From contig JAJPZF010000034.1 in assembly GCA_021204545.1 (NCBI GenBank), forward strand, positions 1 to 5,889: DNA of 5,889 bases, given 5' to 3'. Shown here piece by piece: positions 1 through 5,295 of this stretch. The number at the start of each line of letters is the position of its first letter. Within the stretch, counting starts at the first letter, position 1. Origin of the DNA: Prevotellaceae bacterium (GTDB lineage: Bacteria; Bacteroidota; Bacteroidia; Bacteroidales; Bacteroidaceae). The notes beneath the pieces are model-generated. The model was not told the origin of the DNA, did not search any database, and saw only the letters and a program-made list of their open reading frames with translations. The position numbers and the translations under genes are program-made.

Positions 1-739
1 TCGTAGCCTCCTGCCTGACCTGCGTGACGAAGCCCTCGAAGGTGTCGTCGGGGAAAGCGTCTACGGTGAACGACACTCTCTGCCCCTCCTTCACCTCGCC
101 TATGTCAGCCTCGTCCACGTCGGCTATCACCCGCATGTCGGTCAAGTCCTGTGCGATGGTGAACAGGGTAGGGGTGTTGTAGCTCGATGCCACCGTCTGC
201 CCTTCCTCCACCTCCTTGGTCAGTATCACGCCGTCAATGGGGCTGGTGATGGTGGCGTAGCCGAGGTTGGTCTCCGCCTTCTTCACGTTCTCTTGCTGCT
301 GCACGAGGGTCTGCTTAGCCTTCGTGTAGCTGAGGAACGCCTGGTCGTAGTCGTCGGCGCTGATGAGCCCCTTGTCGTAGAGGTTCTTGTAGCGCTTGTA
401 GTTCGTCTCCTGATAGTCGAGGTCGCTCTGTGCGCTCTCGAGGCTCGCCTGCGCGCTGTTCAGCTCGCTTATCAGGTTCGTGCGGTCGAGCTCGGCTATC
501 ACTTGCCCCGCCTTGACGATGCTGTTGTAGTCGACGTATATGTTGCTGATGATGCCGCTCACCTGCGTGCCTACCTCCACGCTGGTCACTGGCTCGATGG
601 TGCCAGTGGCGGTGACGGAGGTCACTATGTTCGTGCGCTCCACCTTCGCCGTCTCGTACGAGTACTTGCCTTTAGAGTTGCAGGCAGCCATCGCCGTGGC
701 GGCGAGGATTGCCAGTCCTGTCCTTAAGTATGTCTTCAT
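1..739 (-). CDS. MacA/HlyD-family periplasmic adaptor lipoprotein of a tripartite efflux pump (C-terminus outside window)
   Basis: Membrane-fusion adaptor that would bridge an inner-membrane transporter to the TolC-like channel encoded just upstream. The frame is open from ATG (739-737) to the left edge, giving 246 codons; the 3' end is missing. The N-terminus (MKTYLRTG, then a hydrophobic run) ends in AMAAC, so Cys20 is the likely lipidated residue. Residues about 44-64 (TGTIEPVTSVEVGTQVSGII) are the typical MacA/RND-adaptor beta strand opening the lipoyl half-domain. Residues about 89-158 form a heptad-rich alpha-helical hairpin, and the second lipoyl half follows with ATITSPIDGVI near residue 167. 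A beta-barrel domain begins before the edge. The gene starts 30 nt after the tolC-type stop on the same strand, so co-transcription is likely. The VEVGTQVSG signature favours a MacA-type (ABC, MacB) partner over an RND pump, but the partner lies outside the window, so this is inference. Confidence 0.9.
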   Translation of the reverse strand, partial: MKTYLRTGLAILAATAMAACNSKGKYSYETAKVERTNIVTSVTATGTIEPVTSVEVGTQVSGIISNIYVDYNSIVKAGQVIAELDRTNLISELNSAQASLESAQSDLDYQETNYKRYKNLYDKGLISADDYDQAFLSYTKAKQTLVQQQENVKKAETNLGYATITSPIDGVILTKEVEEGQTVASSYNTPTLFTIAQDLTDMRVIADVDEADIGEVKEGQRVSFTVDAFPDDTFEGFVTQVRQEAT

Positions 740-769
740 CTTGGGTATAGTGTTTTCTTTGGTTGTGCG

Positions 770-2104
770 TTACATGTCTATCTGCTCGCCGCTGTAGAAG
801 CGAAGCATCTGTATGTTCAGCAGGGCTGTGTACTTGCTCTGCAGCTCGTCTTGCTTGGCGCTCAAGAGGTTGTCCCTCCCCTCGAGGAGGTCGACGATGT
901 TCTTCAGCCCGTTGTTGAACTGCTCGTTCAGCAGCTCGTAGCTCACTTCTTGGCTCTGGCTCTTAGCCTTGGCCGCGAGGAACTTCTGCTGGTTGGAGTT
1001 GGCGCTGAGCCAGTAGTTCTCAATGGTGCTTGAGAGGGTGTTCTTCTTGTCCTCGAGGTCGAGCTGGCTGCTCACCTTGCGCAGCTTGGCGCTCTCGAGG
1101 CTCGCCTTGTTCTGGCGGTTGTCGAAGATGGGCACGCTCAGCGTAAGCCCCGCACTGAAGTTGAGGTTTGTCTTCATCTGTCCTCCCACGCTCTTCTCGC
1201 TTGCGCTGTAGTGGCTGTCCCCCAAGCTTGCGCTCATCCCAATGGTGGGGTAGTAGCCTCGGCGCGCTATGCTGATGTCGATGTCGGCGGCGTCTATGCT
1301 CAGCTCCGCGCTCCTTATCTCGGGGCGTGTGGCAAGCGCCTGCTCGTAGACGCTGAGGCTTGAAGGAAGTGCCGCAAGTACCTGCTCGTCGGCGGGAGCA
1401 GCGCCCGTCACGTCGAACGGCTCTTCCATAGGCAACTCCAAGAGGTTCTTCAGCTGACGCTTGAAGTCGGCTGTCTGCGTCTCCGAGTTCACCACGTCGT
1501 ACTCGGCGCTCCGCCACTGCGCCTCCAGCTGAGCCACGTCCGCCTTCGAGAGCTGCCCCTCCTCCATCATCGCCACGCCTCGGTCGTACTGGCTCTTCGC
1601 CGTCTCCGCCAGCTTCTGGTTCACCTCCTTCGCCTCCTTGCTGTAGAGTATCTCAACGTAGAGCTGCGCTATCTGCTCCTGCACGGAGAGCTCGCTGTTC
1701 TCGGTCGTAAGCTCGTTAATCTGGTTCTGCAAGCGCTGCGCCTCGATGTTCTTCTGGTTGATGCCGCCGTTCCAAAGGGTCACGTTAGCGTTCAGCCCGT
1801 AAGAGCCTTGGTAGGTGGACTTGTTGCTGGTGCTTGTCACCTGCCCGTTCTGCACTATGGCTGTCGTCTCCTCGAAGGGACGGTAGCCGTACGTCTGGCT
1901 CGTGGAGAAGCTAAGGCTGGGGAACACGGCGCCCTTCGCCTTCCACAGGCTCACCACGCCGTCCTGCTCGCTGACCCTGTTCTTCTCGACCTGCACGTTG
2001 TGGGCGACGGCATAGTCGATGCACTGCCTCAGCGTCCACTCTTCCTGCGCCCCCGCTCCGCAGGCAGCCATTAAGGCTAAGGCTGGTAGTAATGTCTTTC
2101 TCAT
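770..2104 (-). CDS. TolC-family outer-membrane efflux protein
   Basis: Outer-membrane channel of a tripartite pump, 444 residues, close to the usual TolC/OEP length. The N-terminus is a signal peptide; the likely signal peptidase I site is after Ala19 (AGA-Q), although AAC at residues 13-15 leaves a weak lipobox alternative. The mature protein opens with EEWTLRQCIDYAVAHN, the standard OEP start. Two OEP repeats follow, roughly residues 24-225 and 250-440. Each has long amphipathic coiled-coil helices (for example the QNQINELTTENSEL region and the RGVAMMEEGQLSKADVAQLEA region) and short beta-strand segments (for example RRGYYPTIGMSASLG). The ATG at 2104 follows a good Bacteroidetes-type promoter. 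It is the first gene of the operon, ahead of the adaptor, an order common in Bacteroidales. The substrate cannot be read from the sequence. Confidence 0.93.
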   Translation of the reverse strand: MRKTLLPALALMAACGAGAQEEWTLRQCIDYAVAHNVQVEKNRVSEQDGVVSLWKAKGAVFPSLSFSTSQTYGYRPFEETTAIVQNGQVTSTSNKSTYQGSYGLNANVTLWNGGINQKNIEAQRLQNQINELTTENSELSVQEQIAQLYVEILYSKEAKEVNQKLAETAKSQYDRGVAMMEEGQLSKADVAQLEAQWRSAEYDVVNSETQTADFKRQLKNLLELPMEEPFDVTGAAPADEQVLAALPSSLSVYEQALATRPEIRSAELSIDAADIDISIARRGYYPTIGMSASLGDSHYSASEKSVGGQMKTNLNFSAGLTLSVPIFDNRQNKASLESAKLRKVSSQLDLEDKKNTLSSTIENYWLSANSNQQKFLAAKAKSQSQEVSYELLNEQFNNGLKNIVDLLEGRDNLLSAKQDELQSKYTALLNIQMLRFYSGEQIDM

Positions 2105-2125
2105 GTATCCTTAGGTATGCGCCCG

Positions 2126-2156
2126 CAAAGTTAGGAAGGATATAGGAAACAAGCAA
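2126..2156 (-). promoter_or_regulatory. Bacteroidetes-type promoter for the tolC-adaptor operon
   Basis: On the minus strand TAACTTTG (2133-2126) matches the Bacteroidetes -7 consensus TAnnTTTG, and a TTG (2156-2154) lies 20 nt upstream, at the expected -33 spacing. The motif ends 21 nt before the ATG at 2104, implying a leader of only about 10-20 nt. Assigned by consensus only. Confidence 0.6.
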
Positions 2157-2165
2157 TAATCTGCC

Positions 2166-2173
2166 TACCTTTG
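2166..2173 (+). promoter_or_regulatory. Bacteroidetes-type -7 promoter element for riboflavin synthase
   Basis: TACCTTTG fits TAnnTTTG exactly and lies 25 nt before the ATG at 2199, implying a very short leader. No clear TTTG/TTG -33 element is seen at the right spacing, so the upstream half is weak. The element sits about 33 nt from the divergent tolC -7 motif, so the two promoters overlap in their upstream parts. Confidence 0.55.
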
Positions 2174-2198
2174 CCCCGCAACCAAAGACAAACGTATT

Positions 2199-2801
2199 AT
2201 GTTCTCAGGAATAGTGGAATGCACGGCACGTGTGACGGACATCAGGAGGTATCAAGGCAACATCGACCTAACGCTCGCCTGCCCCTTCGCCGAGGAGCTT
2301 AAGGTGGACCAGAGCGTGGCTCACAACGGGGTCTGCCTCACGGTGGTAAGCAGGCACGAGGGAGAGTACACGGTGACTGCGATGAGGGAGACGCTGGAGC
2401 GAAGCAACCTCGGGCTTCTGAGAGTGGGCGACGAGGTGAACGTTGAGCGCTCGATGATGATGAACGGCAGGCTCGACGGGCATATCGTGCAGGGACACGT
2501 TGACTGCACCGCCCGATGCCTCAGCGTCGAGGACACCGACGGCAGCCACGAGTACGTGTTCCAATACGACTGCGACCCCGAGATGGCTCGACGGGGCTAT
2601 ATGACCGTCGACAAGGGAAGCGTGACGGTCAACGGCGTGAGCCTTACCGTCTGCCGCCCGACGGACAACACCTTTGCCGTCTGCATCATACCCTACACCT
2701 TCGACAACACCAACTTCCACGGCATACAGCCCGGCACTGTCGTCAACCTCGAGTTCGACATAATAGGCAAGTACCTCGCCCGCCTTATGCGCTGGCAGTA
2801 G
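2199..2801 (+). CDS. ribE: Riboflavin synthase (alpha chain)
   Basis: Catalyses dismutation of two 6,7-dimethyl-8-ribityllumazine molecules to riboflavin and a pyrimidinedione, the last step of riboflavin synthesis, in the cytoplasm. The 200 residues are the usual family length. Two lumazine-binding domains are visible. The N-terminal domain (about 1-97) starts MFSGIVE, a variant of the conserved MF(T)GI(V/I), and contains SVAHNGVCLTV (39-49) and GDEVNVERS (77-85). The C-terminal domain (about 98-190) contains GHVD (99-102), KGSVTVNGVSLTV (139-151) and IPYTFDNTNF (164-173). The strongly matching N-terminus fixes the start. No other rib gene is in the window, so the gene stands alone here. It has its own promoter element and no Shine-Dalgarno sequence. 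Some genomes call this gene ribC. Confidence 0.96.
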   Translation: MFSGIVECTARVTDIRRYQGNIDLTLACPFAEELKVDQSVAHNGVCLTVVSRHEGEYTVTAMRETLERSNLGLLRVGDEVNVERSMMMNGRLDGHIVQGHVDCTARCLSVEDTDGSHEYVFQYDCDPEMARRGYMTVDKGSVTVNGVSLTVCRPTDNTFAVCIIPYTFDNTNFHGIQPGTVVNLEFDIIGKYLARLMRWQ

Positions 2802-2840
2802 TTTCCTTGCCTTCTTGCACTGCCGTATGCCTTTTATCCT

Positions 2841-2848
2841 CACCTTTG
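2841..2848 (+). promoter_or_regulatory. Possible -7 promoter element for the LRR lipoprotein gene
   Basis: CACCTTTG departs from TAnnTTTG only at its first base. It shares the 11-base core ACCTTTGCCCC with the riboflavin synthase promoter. It lies 29 nt before the ATG at 2878, in the 76-nt gap after riboflavin synthase. A TTG at 2815-2817 is 23 nt upstream, slightly too far for an ideal -33. No rho-independent terminator is visible in the gap, so read-through from riboflavin synthase is also possible. Confidence 0.4.
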
Positions 2849-2877
2849 CCCCAGAGAACACTAACTAACACACCTTT

Positions 2878-3852
2878 ATGACTATGAAGACCTTAAGATT
2901 AATGGGAATGACCTTTGCGGTTGCGGCTCTCTGCCTTGGCTACACTTCTTGCGGAGATGACGAAGAAGACGAGAGAGAACCCAAACCCCAAGATGAGGAG
3001 AGCACTGGCGAGGACAGCTCCAACGAAGAGGAAGCTGATGAGGATGAGATCAGTTACACTGGCGTATACGATTGTAAGGTTGACGGCATCTATTACACCC
3101 TTCACTTCAACGATAGAACCGCCGAGGTCGTAGCCTGCGGGAGGAGGGTTGTGGACATCCCCTCGTCCATAGACTATGAGGACGCTACTGAGAACTACTA
3201 CTCTGGCAGCTACACAGTGACAAGCATAGGGTCGAAAGCCTTCTATAAATGCAGCAGCCTTACCTCCGTGACTATCCCCGAGTCCGTGACAAGCATTGGA
3301 GACTATGCGTTCTCTGGTTGCAGTGATCTTGCCTCTGTGACGATACCCGAGTCTGTGACGAGCATAGGAGTCCAAGCTTTCAGTTGTTGCACCCTCCTCA
3401 CATCAGTGACTATCCCCAACTCGGTGACGTTCATAGATAACTCTGCATTCTATTGTTGCAGCAGCCTTACCTCCGTGACAATCTCTACCTCAGTGACATG
3501 CATAGGAAGCTTTGTGTTCTCAGGCTGTAGCAGCCTTGCCTTCATAACTATCCCCAACTCGGTGACAAGCATAGGAGACGAAACATTCTATGGTTGCAGC
3601 AGTCTGACCTCCGTGACTATCCCCGAGTCCGTGACAAGCATAGGAGGCTCTGCATTCTCAGGTTGCAGCGGTCTTACCTCAGTAACCTCGCTCAGTGCCA
3701 CCCCGCCTTCGTGTTCGACCAGCACATTTAGCGGCGTTGACATAACCATCTGCGCACTCTTGGTGCCCTCAGGCTCGAAGGATGCTTACGCCTCAGCCAC
3801 GGGGTGGAGCAGCTTCCATTATATAAGGGAGGAGGCGGCCGCTCAACTATAA
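2878..3852 (+). CDS. BspA-type leucine-rich-repeat surface lipoprotein
   Basis: Probably a surface-exposed lipoprotein of the BspA/TpLRR family; in characterised relatives such proteins bind host or bacterial surface ligands, but the ligand here is unknown. The signal peptide (MKTLRLMG plus a hydrophobic run) ends at YTSC, making Cys25 the likely lipidated residue. It is followed at once by GDDEEDE and an acidic, Ser/Pro/Glu-rich linker to about residue 58. Residues 59-110 are a short N-terminal domain. A half repeat (about 113-126) leads into six perfect-length 23-residue repeats (127-264), consensus SLTSVTIPxSVTSIGxxAFxGCS. The C-terminal cap (LSATPPSC to GWSSFHYI) is the usual end of such proteins, so the gene looks complete. 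Two ATGs are possible (2878 and 2884); the second gives the more typical MKTLRL start. No type IX secretion C-terminal domain is seen. Confidence 0.9.
   Translation: MTMKTLRLMGMTFAVAALCLGYTSCGDDEEDEREPKPQDEESTGEDSSNEEEADEDEISYTGVYDCKVDGIYYTLHFNDRTAEVVACGRRVVDIPSSIDYEDATENYYSGSYTVTSIGSKAFYKCSSLTSVTIPESVTSIGDYAFSGCSDLASVTIPESVTSIGVQAFSCCTLLTSVTIPNSVTFIDNSAFYCCSSLTSVTISTSVTCIGSFVFSGCSSLAFITIPNSVTSIGDETFYGCSSLTSVTIPESVTSIGGSAFSGCSGLTSVTSLSATPPSCSTSTFSGVDITICALLVPSGSKDAYASATGWSSFHYIREEAAAQL
3256..3669 (+). repeat. Six tandem 69-bp LRR-coding units
   Basis: Units begin at 3256, 3325, 3394, 3463, 3532 and 3601, each 69 bp and coding 23 residues with no length variation. A partial unit precedes them (about 3214-3255). 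Units 1 and 6 share an exact 35-bp stretch (3262-3296 and 3607-3641). Units 3 and 5 share CTATCCCCAACTCGGTGAC. The rest have diverged by substitutions. Confidence 0.92.
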
Positions 3853-3862
3853 CGGGGCGTGA

Positions 3863-3967
3863 CGATGGTATAGTAGTCGTCGAGGTGACCCTTGTTAGGG
3901 CCACAATCCTACCCCTTGTTAGGGGTACCGTCGTCACCCTTGTTAGGGGTACTGTGGCGATGGTATA
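3863..3967. repeat. 10-bp direct repeats flanking the hairpin array
   Basis: CGATGGTATA occurs at 3863-3872 and again at 3958-3967, 95 bp apart, on either side of the three hairpin units. The match extends imperfectly to G(A/G)CGATGGTATA. It could be part of a larger diverged repeat unit, or the trace of a small insertion. Confidence 0.6.
3888..3950. repeat. Three hairpin-forming repeats at 24-nt period between convergent genes
   Basis: The 133-bp gap between the two converging genes (3853-3985) contains ACCC(C)TTGTTAGGG(G) three times, at 3888-3900, 3911-3926 and 3936-3950. The TGTT loops start at 3893, 3917 and 3941, exactly 24 nt apart. The central copy forms a perfect 7-bp stem (TACCCCT / AGGGGTA, 3910-3927) around TGTT. 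The outer copies form 4-bp stems (CCCT/AGGG). CCACA (3901-3905) and TGTGG (3953-3957) could pair around copies 2 and 3. The position suits a bidirectional transcript end, but no T-tract follows any hairpin, so a classical rho-independent terminator is not supported. It could instead be a short intergenic repeat family. Confidence 0.75.
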
Positions 3968-3985
3968 AGGGGCTTCACGCCTATC

Positions 3986-4924
3986 CTATATAGTATTATG
4001 TGTCCAGTCGCCTGCCCTTTCCCTCAGGAAGTAGTGCGGGCGGCGCTTGACCTCGGTGTATATCTTGCTGATGTACTCGCCCGTTATGCCTATGGCGCAG
4101 AGCAGCACGCCGCCGACGAACCAGATGGATATCAGGAGCGATGTCCAGCCAGGCACGCTGCGGCTCTCTATATACGTGACCAGCGCCCAGAGGCACACGC
4201 CGAGGGCGACGAGCACGAAGAGCAGGCCCAGGGCGCTTATCAGGCGGAGCGGGCGCACGGAGAAGGAAGTCACGCCGTCCAAGGCAAGGCTGAGCATCTT
4301 CGTGAGCGGGTACTTTGTCTCCCCAGCCCTTCGGGGCTTGCGGTCGTAATACTCAGTCCTCTCCGCGAAGCCAAGCGTGGGCACCAGCCCGCGGAGGTAG
4401 AGGTTGCGCTCGGGGAAGCTCAGCAGCGCCTTGAGAGCCAGCTTGCCAAGGAGGCGGAAGTCGGCGTGGTTGTACACCGTCTGGCAGCCCATCGCCTCCA
4501 TCATTCGGTAGAAGCCTTGGGCTGTCTGCCGCTTGAGCCAGCTGTCCGTCTGCCTTCCCTTGCGCACGCCGTAGACTATGTCCGCCCCCTCTCGGAAGTC
4601 ACGCACCATGCGTGGTATCACCTCGATGTCGTCCTGCAAGTCTGCGTCTATGCTTATCACCGCGTCGGCATGCTCCGCCGCAGCCTCCATCCCTGCCCAC
4701 AAGGCACGCTGGTGGCCCACGTTGTGCGAGAGCCTGAGACCGAGCACCGTGTCGTTAGCCTCCGATAGGGAGCGTATTAGCTCCCACGTGCGGTCGCGGC
4801 TGCCGTCGTCGACGAAGAGCAGCCTCGCCTCCTCTTCTAATGTCTCAGTGATGCCGAGGAGCTGACGGCAAGAGTCCCGAAGCACCTCCTCCTCGTTGTA
4901 GCAGGGAACGACAATGTATATCAT
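3986..4924 (-). CDS. GtrB/DPM1-type family 2 glycosyltransferase, membrane-anchored
   Basis: Likely transfers a sugar from a nucleotide donor to polyprenyl (undecaprenyl) phosphate on the cytoplasmic face of the inner membrane. The protein is 312 residues, a normal length. The GT-A domain occupies about residues 1-215, with VPCYNEEEV (6-14), VDDGSRDRT (38-46), the metal/donor motif DADLQDD (93-99) and RAGETKYPLTKM (199-210). Two membrane segments follow (about 227-252 and 262-282). The tail GITGEYISKIYTEVKRRPHY (279-298) is typical of bactoprenol glycosyltransferases. The ATG overlaps the stop of the upstream GtrA gene by 4 nt (ATGA), indicating translational coupling. Which sugar is used (glucose, mannose, aminoarabinose-type and others) cannot be told. 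It converges on the LRR gene and appears to end its operon. Confidence 0.93.
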   Translation of the reverse strand: MIYIVVPCYNEEEVLRDSCRQLLGITETLEEEARLLFVDDGSRDRTWELIRSLSEANDTVLGLRLSHNVGHQRALWAGMEAAAEHADAVISIDADLQDDIEVIPRMVRDFREGADIVYGVRKGRQTDSWLKRQTAQGFYRMMEAMGCQTVYNHADFRLLGKLALKALLSFPERNLYLRGLVPTLGFAERTEYYDRKPRRAGETKYPLTKMLSLALDGVTSFSVRPLRLISALGLLFVLVALGVCLWALVTYIESRSVPGWTSLLISIWFVGGVLLCAIGITGEYISKIYTEVKRRPHYFLRERAGDWTHNTI

Positions 4925-5295
4925 TTCTTAAAGACGTATTTGACCAAGACGAAGTTGACGGGCACGGCGATGCAGTAGACAGGCACTGGGGCGAGCCGCT
5001 CTGGCACGCCGAGCCACAGGAAGAGGTTCAGCAGACCAAGGTGCAGCAGGAAGTTGACCGCGTGCGCCCCCGCCATGCCGACGAGCTTAAGGACGGACGG
5101 CTTGCGGCGGAAGGTGAAGCGCGACGTGGCGTAGAAGTTGCCGAGGAAGCTCACCGCGTATCCTATGATATAGGCGGGGTTGGCGGGCATCAGGAGCACG
5201 AGCAGCAGGTAAAGCCCGTAGTGGAGAGCCGTGGCCGCCACTCCCACAATGACGAAGCGAAGAGCCTCGCCCCCGAGCTTCCTCGTCAGTCTCAC
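4921..5295 (-). CDS. GtrA-family four-helix membrane protein (putative polyprenyl-phosphate sugar flippase)
   Basis: Small integral membrane protein thought in this family to help move polyprenyl-phosphate-linked sugars across the inner membrane; partner of the downstream GtrB-type enzyme. It has 124 residues, normal for GtrA. Four hydrophobic segments are visible: about 12-36, 41-60, 74-95 and 101-121. Family landmarks are RFVIVGVAAT (13-22) and GNFYATSRFTF (52-62), which ends the second helix. The start is GTG (5295-5293), supported by AAAGGAG 7 nt upstream and by its fit to the family N-terminus. The GTGA at 5295-5292 overlaps the stop of the sulfatase-like gene, and its own stop overlaps the glycosyltransferase start. 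The flippase role is family-level inference. Confidence 0.9.
   Translation of the reverse strand: MRLTRKLGGEALRFVIVGVAATALHYGLYLLLVLLMPANPAYIIGYAVSFLGNFYATSRFTFRRKPSVLKLVGMAGAHAVNFLLHLGLLNLFLWLGVPERLAPVPVYCIAVPVNFVLVKYVFKK

Noticed and set aside
293..727. Plus-strand 144-codon frame opposite the adaptor gene
   Set aside because: The Val/Leu/Ala/Arg-rich translation mirrors the adaptor's codon pattern and has no domain or start signal of its own.
1020..1517. Minus-strand 165-codon frame inside the TolC-family gene
   Set aside because: It is out of frame within a well-supported TolC gene and its Arg/Gly/Glu-rich translation is typical of a frame shadow.
2268..2861. Minus-strand 197-codon frame opposite riboflavin synthase
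   Set aside because: It is wholly antisense to a complete, well-conserved enzyme gene, with no family match and no promoter element.
3256..3669. Regular repeats as a possible CRISPR array
   Set aside because: The 69-bp units are contiguous coding repeats with no unique spacers and translate as 23-residue LRRs.
3835..3842. GCGGCCGC (NotI site) at the end of the LRR gene, suggesting a cloning junction
   Set aside because: It lies in frame within the natural C-terminus of the LRR protein and the neighbouring sequence shows no vector; chance occurrence in GC-rich DNA is enough.
3728..3937. Small minus-strand frame reading through the hairpin repeats (VPLTR-type repeats)
   Set aside because: The peptide repetition only reflects the 24-nt DNA period, and the frame continues antisense into the LRR gene with a GTG start and no other support. 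Other frames through the repeats contain stops.
3998..4768. Long plus-strand open frame (256 codons) opposite the glycosyltransferase gene
   Set aside because: It is antisense to a gene with clear family motifs. The translation is low-complexity (Glu/Ala/His/Arg-rich) with no recognisable domain; GC-rich third positions often leave such frames open.
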